A DNA stretch of 64,000 bases. Origin: Bimastos eiseni. Its lineage: Eukaryota; Annelida; Clitellata; Crassiclitellata; Lumbricidae. The stretch covers positions 500,727 through 564,726 of the forward strand of contig OY365812.1 in NCBI GenBank assembly GCA_959347315.1, read 5' to 3'. The translations under genes and the position numbers were made by a program. Positions within the stretch are counted from its first letter, which is position 1. Every line of letters begins with the position of its first letter. The notes beneath the pieces were generated by a model. The model was not told the DNA's origin and did not search any database. It was given only the letters and a program-made list of their open reading frames with translations. Shown in pieces: positions 1 to 11,414 of this stretch.

Positions 1-1225
1 GTTAATACTGCACTATCAGGTATTTATCGATAGGTTCACGGTACAACCCTGCCTGTTTAATAGCGTATGATACAGGGTGTGTACTACAACTACAATTGGA
101 TAATTAAGCATCCATAAAAGCTATTTGCACATACTATAGAGAACGAAATCAAACATCTTGACAATACCTACTGAAATTATTATTTAAAATGAATTAATTT
201 GAATTTAAACCAGAATCAAAACAAATCACACAAAATTGAATTTAAGTGCGTTTAAAGTTATGCAAAGTAAATTGTAAAAATCGTAAACAGGAAATTGCTA
301 ATAGTGGATTTATATATAATAAGTAAGAGCGTTTAATCAATTCACCAGGTGGATGCTGATGGTGCTAGTTTTGGTTCGCAACATATTGAGAACTTCGATT
401 AAACAATGAAGGTCGGTGGTAGATGGAATTTCCAATTGGCAGGCAAACAGGCAAAATACCATAAGCTGAAAAAAGTTTGTTATATAGAGAAACCTTCAAC
501 CTCTCCCCCACCCTACACAATATAACGTTAACAAAGTAGGAACCCACCCACCTACCCTTGAGCGTTATATAATATGTGAACGGCCCCTAACCTGAAAGAA
601 GATAGACGACTCAGTGATGAGGGACTGGCTCCTATAGAATCTGATCTATTGATTTATATAGCGCCAGCATCACAATGCACAGAGAATCAATCAAAAATAC
701 ATGTATCTTAAAGTCAATCGGAGTCAAAGTCACAATTCGTTAGTGACATTCATTGCATTTCATTAATTCATTTGACCAGTGATGAGTAATATATTACTTA
801 TCTTCGTCTGCGTAGTTGGCAACATAGTAAGAATAAATATAGCGTCGCTGATGTCGCCCAGAAGACAAAGGCATTCGGCATTAGGCCCTAGATAGAATTC
901 AGCCTGATGAATTCGATACTTCTTCAAACGAAAGCGGTCGGTGGAAGCGAAACCAAACAGAGAGAAACAATGCAATTATGGAATATGAAAACAACATGTC
1001 ATGGATAACTAATTTGCAATGATTTGTGTAACACGGACACGACCAATTTTGGTAGTTAGCCTAGAACTCAATTACGTCCCCGGTAATTTGAAGCTCAAAT
1101 ATACAATGATCAAAACGAAAAAAAGAGAAGGAGATAATGGTTCGGCTCGGAGATAAACTGGTTTTTGTTTTTAAGCTGCATAATATTATAGAGTGGAGCA
1201 TAAGAAAACAGGACCTAAGCATATT
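1..1225. other. Non-coding stretch upstream of TLR-A
   Basis: No gene is recognised. The short open frames here have no domain, no repeated residue pattern and no similarity to anything else in the window. A short part near 590-640 (a run like gaaagaagatagacgactcagtgatgagg) weakly resembles the 5' flank of TLR-B near 6045-6085, so this may be an old piece of the TLR flank. Confidence 0.5.
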
Positions 1226-1231
1226 TGAAAC

Positions 1232-1330
1232 ATATGAGGCAGCAACAATGTTCGCGACATTGTGTCTTATTTAGCTTGGTCGTAATTGAACTACTTAAAA
1301 TAACGGTAGAGTGTAGCGTCAAAAGTAAAC
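1232..1330 (+). pseudogene. Extra broken copy of the TLR signal-peptide start
   Basis: About 100 bp before TLR-A lies a second, degenerate version of the same signal-peptide segment. It starts atgaggcagcaacaatgttc and continues into gtcgtaattgaa, parallel to the TLR-A start (atgaagcagcaacgatgttt ... gtcgtaattcaa). The frame that matches the receptor has a stop codon after a few residues. It is best read as a local tandem duplication of the 5' end of the exon, with only the downstream copy still attached to an open ectodomain. Confidence 0.55.
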
Positions 1331-1357
1331 TCACTTAACACTTATGAAGCAGCAACG

Positions 1358-3744
1358 ATGTTTTCGGAGTTGCTTTATAGCTTAGTCGTAATTCAACAGT
1401 TTATGAATAATGTCGAGGGTAGGAACGTCGCTATAAATCAGATTTCCAACAAATGTCCGCGTAATTGTTCGTGTGATTATGGCTCACAAACTGTGAACTG
1501 CACAAATGCCAATTTTACAAGACTTCCCGACGAGGTCTCCTCTGAAACTCGTAGTTTAATCTTGGACGGGAACGCTTTCGGTTACATAAAATCTGGCGCT
1601 TTCAGCCATCTTCGTCGCATACAAAACCTAAGTCTTCGTCACTGTCAGATCACCGTTATACACAAAGAGGCCTTTCTTTCGATCAAACAGACTCTTCGAG
1701 CAATCTGGATATCGAACAATGCGTTGAAACCAAAACTATATATGCCTTCGATCATATCATCTCTATCGGACGTCGAAGTCTTGGACTTATCATCGACCAG
1801 AATGAAAGAAAATCCCCAATCCTATGCAAATTTTTCCAATCTTAAATATCTTTTCCTTGCAAATAATTTGATTTCAGCATTTTCAACGGAAAAACTCTCA
1901 CCGTCCTTGCTAATTTTAGACTTAAGCAATAATCGCATAAAGGATATCTCAGTCGAAGATAGAAGTAAGAATGAAATGAATCTAAGAGAGTTAAGTCTTA
2001 GGGCGAATGCAATTCAAACACTGGAAAACAATAGCTTTCTATATTTTCAGAAGCTCGAAGTTGTGGATCTATCTCATAATACACTCTCAGATGTTCAACC
2101 TCTCGCTTTCAGATCAAAATCTTTGAAAATAATTAACCTATATAACACACAATTTAGACTCGATCAACGGATCTATGACGTCTTCCAAGAGGCCCCGAAT
2201 ATACAAAAAATAAACATGGGTTTCTGCGCAATCGAAAGTGGAAATACAAAAAGACCTGTTTTTCACGGTCTTCGAAATCTCACGGAACTCGATTTATCAG
2301 GAACAGAAATAAATTCCCTATTACATTTGTTTATTAACCTTCCAAATTTAGAGATACTCCGACTGAGTAACAATCCAATATCCAATCTTAAGAGAGAAGA
2401 TTTCAACGGAATTGCAGACTCATTGCATGAACTGAATGTATCTTCTGGTAGACTTTCGGCAATCACCTTCGAATCTCTTCCGTTAAAAGTCTGGAGGAAT
2501 TTGAGGGTGGTCGATTTCTCAGACAATCCGTTTCTTTGCGATTGTAATTTCATTTGGCTGCGTCGGTGGTTGATGAGACCCAACGCCTCTAAGGTCAAGG
2601 TCAGTGATTGGGACAAATATCACTGTCTTACATCTATGGGTCAAGTGAGCATGCTCGAATTGAAGAGTCCTTCCGATTCCGACTGTTTCCAGGATCCATT
2701 GTTAGAAGATCCAGTTCTGTTGACTGTTCCTTTTTTGACATCATTGATCTGGATCTTGGCCTCAACGGCGTCTGCTCTACATCGATTTCGATGGCATCTC
2801 AGATACTGGTACTTCATGAGAAAGGTAAGTTCATAACGCAAGTTCTTGCTACGTGGTGCTGAAACTGACATGTTTATCCGCTTACATATCCTCGCGTCAT
2901 GTGCGTCGTAACTGGAAGCCAGTGACTGAGACAAGGCACGAATAGCAAATTGATGGACGACAAGGCTACTCTTAGAAACTCGACCGGATAAATCTTCCAC
3001 ACACCTGACTACAAAATGTCTTCTTGTGGCAGTCAAACAGAACCACAAGACAGATTAGATCAATGGAAATTGTGAGCAAAAGACATTTAATTTGATTCCA
3101 ATTTGAACCTAATCGCATCATTAATCATTAACTGTTTGCTCTAGTATATACTTTCATAATACTGTTCAGTCTACTTTAATTATCAGCAGTAGTTTACAAA
3201 ACTGTTTCAGATAAATGCAAAGAAAAGATCAGAGAGACATCGCGACGAACAAGAGCTCCATGTGTTCAATTATGATGTTTTCGTTGGATACAGCAGCAGC
3301 GATTCCAATTGGGTCATAACTCAACTTCTTCCTCGCCTTGAACAGAAGTGCAATCTACGCCTGTGCATCCACGAAAGAGACTGGCTCCCTGGCGGAGACA
3401 TCTCGGAAAATATCCTGGAGAGCATTGATAGCAGTCGTAAGACTTTGTTGATTGTGTCAAACGCCTTCGCCTTGTCTCCGTGGTGTCACTTTGAGCTGAC
3501 GATGGCACAGACGAGACTGATGGAAGAGGATCGAGACAGTCTCATTCTGATTCTGTTGGAAGAGATCGCTGACTGTAATCTGACGCCAAGACTCCAGATC
3601 CAGATACAGCGACGGACGTACATCGAATGGACGAAAGAGAGCAACGTTGGTCAACAACTGTTCTGGGCAAATCTCAAACACGCACTCGCTAAACCATCCG
3701 ACAGTTTCATGAACGAATCTCTCTCAGTAGAACTCCTCAAGTAG
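1358..3744 (+). CDS. TLR-A: Toll-like receptor, complete two-exon gene
   Basis: A type I membrane pattern-recognition receptor that would signal through MyD88-type adaptors (family knowledge). Exon 1 is 1358-2824, the intron 2825-3210 (GTAAGT...CAG, phase 0, 386 bp), exon 2 3211-3744; predicted product 666 aa. Exon 1 encodes an LRRNT with Cys 33, 37, 39 and 48, about 13-14 leucine-rich repeats, one LRRCT (CDC plus two more cysteines) and a membrane helix near residues 452-475. Exon 2 is a full TIR domain with box 1 YDVFVGY, box 2 RDWLPG (BB-loop proline kept) and box 3 FW. One LRRNT plus one LRRCT is the single-cysteine-cluster (V-type) architecture. The usual MDIS start of this family is lost; the first usable ATG in frame lies inside the old signal peptide, so the leader is weak and may not export the protein. 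Either a different 5' exon is used or the gene is decaying. Confidence 0.85.
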
Positions 3745-4261
3745 AAAAATGAACACAATGAATTTCTTCGCGAATGTGGAATTTTAGCGTTTCTAGTAAT
3801 TCAAACCGTGGCCATCATTTTAATGTTGCTTAGCTTGGTTTTTTATGACGTTTGTGACATATTTGGAATTCTTTCTTGTTGTTTTTTCGTTAATGTGCTT
3901 ATCTATTACGTATTGCTTTCAAAGGATTTATATATGTGTTAACATCATATGGCCAAGAACTTTATAATGACAATCATGAGTGTTTTTAGGGGATAACATT
4001 ATTCATGCAATTATTCGGTCGTGTATTCATTGGTCGTGAACAGCCTCCAGCTGCAAAGTTTTACTATTTAAGCGGTTATAAGTGGCGTTTGATGTGATTG
4101 ACATAACGTTGTAGAAGACGGGGATTCACTTTTAATGGGCAATCGTTTCTTTTAATTGTTTCCAAATAGTTCATTTTATCATTTGTGTTGTTGATTTGAA
4201 ATTTTAGATTACGTTTAATTTTTACATACAATTTGACTGAAAATTTATTGCATCTTAGTGC

Positions 4262-5850
4262 ACCTCTAGATTTATATGGCGTCTCTCAGAATGTCCGTCA
4301 ATCAATGGGTTTCCACGGTGAGGCACCAAGTCATAAGAAAGTTATCTTTAAACAACTAAGTGAGGCCTTTTGCTTGCTAGTAAGTAAGGAGTGAACTGGT
4401 TTCGTAGTGCAGGGCCAACGAGGATAATGACTTGTGTGTTGGCCATTCATGAAGTCTTCGCACTCGGAACAATGAGATCATGTAATTCAAGCGACTGTGG
4501 AAATTCGTGTAGTTCTTGACTGTTTATCAATCTACTCTAGCATCAATCATAGTTAAAGATTACACGACTATTAGATCACAGAAATGAAGAAGGTTCCCCG
4601 AGTAAAAGGCGAGAGAGAGAGCCATCTTTGAAACATCCCTAGTCTCTGCATAAATATGAGAACGGATCTTCTTGTCATCGTCAGTTTCTGATCAAATCAC
4701 TTCTATTACGCCACTGTCATAGTACAAACCATCTAACCTCAAGGTTGAAGTTATTCAAAGTGACGTTAAATAATCATTCACATAGTTACATTAAGCACAT
4801 TATGACCCATTGTTATCTGTAGGCTACAAGATTATCTTACGAATTATTTTTCAGAAGTTCTGTGCCCCAGTTCCAACTATGACTAAGTCGATTGAAGCAT
4901 ATTTGACAAAGTTAAAAGCATTTTGAAACATAAACGTTTTGACAACTGAGCAAAGAGGAGTGGAAGCCAGATGGTTACTATAGAAAAGACGTCCAATTAC
5001 ATTTCATGTTTGACGTGTCATCTCTGCACTGAGTACATTAGCTGGGTGAAGCGATTTGGCGTGAGAACACCGGTTTAGACTCGCTCTGGTGCTTGGGTCT
5101 GGATCGGGAGCGCCTCTGAGTAGTCGTCTTGAAGGGGCGCTATATTAAATTCATATAGATTCAAATGGGAATTATTATTTGATGCCTAACACAATTTAAA
5201 CTCTGGCAATGTTGATAAATTCTATTTGTCACAACATCTGACGTGAGATCTGATTTTTAAAGCAACTCAATACTTCCTTCGATAATCGCTGCCATTGCAA
5301 AGTCCTACTAGTACTGCAACATCTCGGAAAACTAGAGAGTTCCATACAAATAACTATCCTGACTGCCTACGTTCTCTTTACTTTCTCACAGCTCCGAAGA
5401 CGTCTGATTTGTAAATGTTTATTGTGATCGTCTGTTCATTTTCCTATAGTGATGTCTCTTAGGTGTGTTTGAAAGCGATTCAATAAAGTATACGTGCTTA
5501 ACTTATATACTTACTCTGTATTGAGAAATCCATTTAATAACTTTGATAGCGTGTTGCAGTAGCCTACGTTTGTTTGACCACAACAGTTTGATCATAACCG
5601 TGTAGCACTGTCCTCATTGAAGGCAACATCGACACATAAATTATATTCCTAAATATCTAATGCATTTTAAACTTACAGCCTGCCACACCTTCCTAATTGC
5701 TCTTTGACTTATAATCGCACGCAACTAATCTAACCAATAACTCAGTAAACAGAATATCTAAGATATCAATCGATAATTATCTCTTCGAGTACAATTTTAT
5801 ATCATTTTGTGACAATTAACAAAAAGTAGCATCATAAGGTTACGGGTCGG
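4262..5850. repeat. Conserved 3'-flank block, copy behind TLR-A
   Basis: The first 500 bp after the TLR-A stop (3745-4261) look like a 3' UTR and spacer with no gene. From about 4262 the sequence matches, in the same order, blocks behind relic E (33122-34640) and TLR-F (49444-51060). Shared landmarks are agtaagnaggtnac, a tgagatcat region, an atgaagaag segment and tgagcaaagaggagtggaa near 4950. It is part of the duplicated unit. No convincing coding frame is seen in any copy. Confidence 0.6.
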
Positions 5851-5859
5851 GGGCCGTAC

Positions 5860-6631
5860 GCTGTGCATGTGGTACAGTGCTGCGGAAAAGGGCTCGATAC
5901 TCATGTCCTCCCAGAGGTTGACTAGTCTTTCACTAGGCTACCTAGCGGTCTTTAGGCTACCTCGATAGGCTACCTCGCGGTCGTTAATCAACGTGTTGCG
6001 TGTAGTTTGTCATTTGAACAGACTGTGTCTCATACGACGAGGTTGAAAGACGACCGACTTAGCAATGAGGAAGAGATGAAGTTGTCATCTAAGAATTTAA
6101 ATCGCCATATTGTTATTTTGACACATGAGGAACACTGTAACAGTAATTCATATAAGCACAATCTCGAAATCGTCCAACAAGGACTGACAGAACAGCAGGC
6201 TATCAAAATAACAATTATGTAACATATCCTTGACTGTTTATTGGCCTTTCTACAACAGTCAGTGTTTTCTTTTTTAAGCTCGTAGCCTAGTCCTACACTC
6301 GCCTTAGAGGCGAACGATTCGTCAGCATGGAAAGCTTATAAATTATTAGCAATTTTGCACTGGATAAATAAGGAACAAGCAAATGCGGAAATGAAAATAG
6401 ACTGATAAAAAAATTACGCTTCGCAATAAGCTTCATATATCATTATGTGCAAAATTATCTCCCAGCTAATAATAAAATTAATGTTGGTCTGCATTATCTG
6501 CCAGACTGCAATTCAGTCAATATAACGTGTGCTTGAGGGATTGACTAAAGTTTTCACGAAGACAAGCGTCATGACAGAACATTGGTTTGCAGTAAAGAGA
6601 GAGAAATGTCACAGCTAAACGTGTTGAGAAG
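5860..6631 (+). promoter_or_regulatory. Class I 5' flank of TLR-B
   Basis: This flank is shared with other TIR-less genes. Positions about 6018-6062 match the reverse complement of about 26342-26390 upstream of TLR-C. Positions about 6240-6322, with tcagtgttttct and cactcgccttagaggcgaa, match 52230-52295 in an orphan flank and, on the minus strand, about 25548-25580. The end (aacgtgttgagaagatgg) resembles TLR-H and TLR-C immediately before their ATG. It probably contains the promoter; no TATA box is assigned. The 71-codon frame at 6007-6222 opens on a non-ATG codon and is not supported. Confidence 0.5.
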
Positions 6632-8125
6632 ATGGATATCTCTGCTGCAGCAACTACGTTCTGGGCTTTCTTCTGTTGTTCACTGGTAATTGTCACTTCA
6701 GCGAATAAAGTTGAGTGCAGGAATGATGTCGGAAATAAAACCTCTGACAACTGTCCTCAGGGGTGTGCGTGTGATACACGCTCGAAAACGGTAAACTGTA
6801 CGAATGCTGGCTTTAGGAAGGTTAATAGAAACATCTCTCAAGACACTCGTAGTTTAATCCTCGACGGAAATTTCTTTTGGCAAATGGGAGATAACAGTTT
6901 CCGCCATTTGCGTAGCCTACGCCTAATGAATCTTAGTTTGAGGAATTGCCAGATTATAAAGATATACACATCCACCTTTCGGCCTATCTCAAAAACTCTT
7001 CGAATGCTTTGGATGTCGAATAATAAAAATTTAACACAAAATAACAATAGCTTTCTCTCATCTCTTACAGATATAGAACTCCTCGACCTATCAGGAACTG
7101 AAATGAATGGCTATCAGGATATCTACCAATGGCTTCCCAAAATCAAATACCTCATTCTTGCAAATAACTTTATTTCAGTATTTCCTCCAACTTTACCCCC
7201 GGACTCCTTGATGGTCTTAGACTTAAGTCAAAATTATATTAAGAATTTCTCTTTTGATATCCGCAGAAAACAATATCCACATGTAAAGATGTTGACACTC
7301 CAATTAAATGCAATTGAGAAACTGGAAAATTACAGCCTTCGGCATTTTAGATCCCTCGAACATTTAGATCTGTCCTATAATCAGATTTCGGAGACTCAAT
7401 CCCTCGCTTTCAGATCTAAATCCTTGAAACATATAAATCTATTTGGGACAAAGTTTCGTCTCGATCATGACAACTGGAACATCTTTCGTGAGGTTCCAAA
7501 TATCCAGAAAATAAACATGGGCTTGTGTAGAATCGAATATGGAAATCTAACAATGTCTGCTTTTCACGGTCTTCGAAATCTCATGGAACTCGATTTATCT
7601 GGAACAGAAATTGATTCCCTTTCAAACGTGTTTGTGAACCTTTCAAATTTGGCGATACTCCGACTCAGTAACAATCCAATATCGAATCTCAAGAGGGAGG
7701 GTTTCGACGGAATGGCAGATTCACTGCGCAAACTGAATGTATCTTCTGGTAGACTTTCGACAATCACCTTCGAATCTCTTCCGTTAAAAGTCTGGAGGAA
7801 TTTGAGGGTGGTCGATTTCTCAGACAATCCGTTTCTTTGCGATTGCAATTTCATTTGGCTGCGTCGTTGGTTGAAGAGAGCCAACGCCTCTAAGGTCAAG
7901 GTCAAAGGATGGAACAAGTATTACTGTCAGACATCTAAGGGTCAAGTGAACATGTCCCAATTGATAAGTCCCTCCGACTCGGAATGTTTCCAGGATCCAC
8001 TTTTCGAAGATACACATCTCTTGGCAGCATTTCTAGCTACGTCGCTGATATCAATATTGGCGGCATCTTCGTCTGTTGTTCATCGGTTTCGATGTCATCT
8101 CTGCCCGCGCAGTCCAACGTTATGA
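6632..8125 (+). CDS. TLR-B: LRR membrane receptor lacking its TIR exon
   Basis: A 497-aa frame from the family start MDISAAAT: hydrophobic signal peptide, LRRNT (CPQGCACD then VNC), about 13 LRRs, LRRCT with NPFLCDCNFIWLRRWL, and a membrane helix (residues about 463-485). No stop or frameshift interrupts it. After the helix the tail is only RFRCHLCPRSPTL. Compared with TLR-F, about 5 extra bases break the frame before the old splice site and the donor GTAAGT has become ATAAGT, so splicing to a TIR exon is not expected. No TIR sequence lies downstream. It could act as a non-signalling decoy or co-receptor, or be a recent pseudogene; the intact 1.5-kb frame favours retained coding. Confidence 0.8.
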   Translation: MDISAAATTFWAFFCCSLVIVTSANKVECRNDVGNKTSDNCPQGCACDTRSKTVNCTNAGFRKVNRNISQDTRSLILDGNFFWQMGDNSFRHLRSLRLMNLSLRNCQIIKIYTSTFRPISKTLRMLWMSNNKNLTQNNNSFLSSLTDIELLDLSGTEMNGYQDIYQWLPKIKYLILANNFISVFPPTLPPDSLMVLDLSQNYIKNFSFDIRRKQYPHVKMLTLQLNAIEKLENYSLRHFRSLEHLDLSYNQISETQSLAFRSKSLKHINLFGTKFRLDHDNWNIFREVPNIQKINMGLCRIEYGNLTMSAFHGLRNLMELDLSGTEIDSLSNVFVNLSNLAILRLSNNPISNLKREGFDGMADSLRKLNVSSGRLSTITFESLPLKVWRNLRVVDFSDNPFLCDCNFIWLRRWLKRANASKVKVKGWNKYYCQTSKGQVNMSQLISPSDSECFQDPLFEDTHLLAAFLATSLISILAASSSVVHRFRCHLCPRSPTL

Positions 8126-9380
8126 AGACGATAAGTTTGTTCATAAAGTGCTTGAAAATTGCGGGTGTGTATATAATTATTGTTTTTATGTACGTACGTA
8201 GCCAATGCCACACATGCATGTATGTATGTATCGTGTCGCATCTGCAGTTTCATTAAACGCTTCTTACAGCTTTTGCTAAGACATTCTCCGAGTGACGACT
8301 CCGAAAAACGAATGTAATGAAGGTAACACTTTGACTAGGAAGAGAGTTCCAAAGATAAAGGGCAGTAAATTGCATTTGATATGAGAGGCAACGGGAAGCC
8401 ATAGAATGTATTTATTATGAATGCATGACATTCCCGATCCACCACCAACCCTCCTGGGTTTTCGTATTGGGCAGTCGAACACTGACTTACCTGTCTTGGA
8501 CCCCGTGACTTAACCCATTCCATATGATTTATTATGCTATTTACTAAACGTCGTAGGCCTGTGCCAAGACTGGAACCAACTACAACTCTACAGCTGAATG
8601 AAATTCGTGTATAAATTCAGTAGTAAATTTGCTCTAAACTCCGTATTTTAATAATTTTGTTGTGCCTACATATGTATAAAGCATTAGCTCCCGTTACCCT
8701 CGCTCCTACGACAACTATAGACCTTTCTACTGCCGAACCAATACTCGTAAGTTCTCTGTTAGGCCTAAATACATCAGACCATGCCAGTTGTCGTAGAAAG
8801 GCAGGGTGCATGAGCAAAATGCTGGATTATGGTTAAAAAATTGGCATAAAAAATCGGAGATGATGGTTTACTACCAATGTACGATTTCATGTATAGCCTA
8901 CGTGTTTCTAATAGTATTTGTAATTTTAATGAAAAACTTAAAGATTCATCTGTTGACAATTTCGCCTGAATAACATCTATGCACTGATCGCTTCCTACCT
9001 AACTAATTAAGTTTATGGTTTATTTCTTTTCAATCTCAATAAAGTGTCTTGTTATAATTATCGCTGCGTATTGTAATAAAAGATTATTGGTGGCGCGACT
9101 ATCGGAACCGTCGACTTTTCAACCTTATTAGTCTCAATCTTCTTAACTATCAATGTATGCATTTTACTTATGTTCTTCTGCCGAGAACAATCGACACATA
9201 TTAAACTGAATTTAATTACTTCTTTTCATTATGATATCATCGATATATAAACGCCTGTCATCAACACCATGTTGAGTGAACTCGCACTAAAGCAGCGTCA
9301 GTCCCAAAATGGCGTTTTAGAAGAGATGAAACAAAGTTAATGAGCAGACGTTTTGTTTCCAAGATGATGTTAACGTGCAT
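8126..9380. other. Intergenic stretch after TLR-B
   Basis: Just after TLR-B the sequence contains tgtacgtacgtag and runs of atgtatgtat, which are shared with the DNA following TLR-H near 37675-37720. This suggests the two TIR-less genes share one downstream breakpoint. Beyond about 8300 no gene, transposon protein or RNA gene is recognised. Confidence 0.45.
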
Positions 9381-9476
9381 AAGGGCCCGTCACAGACGAG
9401 CGCACAAGGGCTAAGGGCCCGTCACAGACAAGCGCACAAGGGCTAAGGGCCCGTCACAGACACGCGCACAAGGGCT
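9381..9476. repeat. Three-copy 32-bp tandem repeat
   Basis: Three consecutive 32-bp units begin aagggcccgtcacagac and differ only at a few bases (gagcg, aagcg, acgcg). 96 bp in total, GC-rich against an AT-rich background, within the spacer between TLR-B and relic D. Confidence 0.9.
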
Positions 9477-9719
9477 GTCAAATGATGTAGGTTTATTATA
9501 GGAGCGTGTTATAATAACAGCGATTGGAGATGTGAATGCGTGCCATTGAAAACAACGTGTAGGCCTACATATACTACTGTTCTTAATAGATGAAGAAATG
9601 TACAAAATAAAGAGGAGCATGAGAAACAGAAGATGTAGAAGGAGAAGGAATAAAAGATGAGGATGAAGAGGAGGGCAAAGGAGAAAAAGGAGGAGGAATG
9701 AAAAAGGAAGCTAACCTTG

Positions 9720-10186
9720 ATACAACCATGGCAATAAAGTGTTTAGTACTTCATTTCTTAGCCTCGGCATATTAGAGCCGGTTCCAGTCCTCTCCCTCGT
9801 TGGATCAGCTAAAGTCCCGTCGGCACAAAAACTTAATTCATCACAGATTTTTTTTGAGGGCGGTTAGCGATTTGATTAATCTGGTCAACCGTCGGCAGCC
9901 GCGTGCAAGTAAAAAGGTCAACAAACTCCAGGCATTACAAATAATAAAAATCGTCAGTGACTAAACAGTGCCATCTGCGTAATATTGCAACATAATTTTT
10001 ACATGAACATCTAATGTGTGAAAGGTTGCTTGCAAATTTTTCAATCTTTGTTACCGATATATTTTATATTTATGATTTTATTTGCTGTTGCAATTGAAAT
10101 CAAAATATCCCAATTTTATTAGAGTTTTTATTAGTAGTTTAATTCGTTGGCCTAATAGAGATTTAAATAGTCCCGTAATAAAAGTT
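9720..10186 (+). repeat. Distal part of the class II 5' flank (relic D)
   Basis: Matches upstream regions of TLR-F (about 41740-42240) and TLR-G (about 52550-53100). Shared landmarks are acttcattt/ttagcctcggc, ccgtcggcac, aatttcattcgttggnccaatagagatttaaa and similar. The flank is interrupted here by the LINE relic that follows and resumes at about 11415. Confidence 0.55.
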
Positions 10187-11400
10187 TAGTAAGTAAGTAA
10201 GTAAGTATGTATGTACTTTATTGAACCGCTTGCAAACGCACTGCGGGCACATCATAATATGAACGTTCAAAACAAAGTACACTCTCAAAATAAACATATC
10301 AAGCAATTATACAGCAATTAGACATCCACAAAGTAGTTAGAGTAAAATAATGTACACTCATAAAATAACCATAACTAGCAATTACGCAACAGACATCCCA
10401 TGAGTAACTAGAGTAAATATAAATCAAACAATACTGACATTTTCAAAATATTCAGAAGGGGCGAAATAATATTCTCCATATTATCCAGCACATGTTTGGC
10501 TATTGTAGAGTCATAGACAACACATAGGGACCGTGTTACTTTCTAACTAGAGTAATCCTTCACTGTTTAGAAAACTAATGAATATTACAAATTACATCGA
10601 TTTCGGTTTCTGACTCACATGGTATTTACTAACGGTAGTAGAAGTTGATAAATCCATGTTTTAATGTCACTGTACTCTTTAATCGCAATTACTCAAAGTC
10701 AGTAATTTAGGGATGTTGTCGTCACCAGTCTCAATCATAACCAGACATGTGCTGGATAATATGGAGAATACAATTTCGCTCCCATTCTGAATATTTTTAA
10801 AATGCCAGTTGCTACATACCGAATTCTGGTTCAAATACACTTACAAATTCATCCACGCGCCAAATTGTCCGCGCCGAACTGTCCGGCGCCGAATTGTCCG
10901 GGAACCGGCCTAGTTACACTCACAACAGGAATAGATTCAATTGTATAGCATTCGGGTGATAAAACCACATCGAGTTAGTACGTCAGCGGGCGGGATCTCT
11001 CGATTGTCCAATCGAGGACGGAGTGAATAGGTAACAATCTTTAAAGGTGGCAAAAGACAGCTTAGAACATGGCAAAGATTGTGTAGCACAGAAGTGAAAA
11101 GATAGGAATCTCCACGATCACAGAAGTCATCAAAAGTCATTTGGTCAAAAGGCAGAAACTGAAGCCGTATCAGTTTCCTTACATTTGCGTTAAGACGCTT
11201 TCTCTGGCCAGCATTAGCAAAGTCTGACCATGCAGAGGAAGCATATAGGAGGCGGGAAAGCGAGGTAGCGTGAACTACATCATATAAGCGCGCCCCCCGA
11301 CAGACCATGAGCAACAAGGATGCGTAGTGCATAGAGTGATTGGCTGGCCTTTATACAGATCCGTTCAATATGTGGGTCAAAACAGTAATAGTTACTCCTA
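10187..11400 (-). mobile_element. LINE (non-LTR) 3' fragment inserted in a TLR flank
   Basis: Minus-strand 3' end of a non-LTR retrotransposon. The frame 10937-11332 encodes the C-terminal region after the reverse transcriptase, with the characteristic SRLLYASSAW near its start; residues in the same frame continue to about 11395. The plus strand begins with agtaagtaagtaagtaagta, the complement of a (TTAC)n LINE tail, followed by ttcaataaagt in the minus orientation. The fragment splits the class II flank of relic D, so it arrived after that flank had been duplicated, or only in this copy. Confidence 0.65.
10438..10812. repeat. Fold-back inverted repeat, arms about 65-70 bp
   Basis: Positions about 10438-10505 (centre: attctccatattatccagca) reappear as a reverse complement at about 10743-10812, with a loop of about 240 bp. 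Arms are imperfect but clearly related. It lies inside the 3' region of the LINE fragment, so it may be a fold-back or MITE insertion within it. At about 10855-10910, gcgccgaattgtccg-like words repeat, similar in style to the modular ends of other small elements in this window. Confidence 0.6.
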
Positions 11401-11414
11401 AAATAACGGATAGA

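Noticed and set aside
2263..2616. Antisense frames of about 117 codons inside the LRR/LRRCT part of several TLRs
   Set aside because: They mirror the receptor frame (low stop density on the complement) and move with it in every paralogue. No independent evidence.
3457..3681. Antisense open frame inside the TIR exon (repeated at 44760 and 55537)
   Set aside because: It is a shadow of the conserved TIR codons on the other strand. It is kept open because the TIR sequence is conserved, and it has no own start context or domain.
8126..8145. U12-type or other unusual intron explaining the ATAAGT after TLR-B
   Set aside because: ATAAGT does not fit the AT-AC U12 donor (ATATCCTT), the frame already stops before it, and no TIR acceptor follows within reach.
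9411..9620. Open frame across the 32-bp repeats
   Set aside because: Its length is due to the 32-bp tandem repeat lacking stops; no protein signs.
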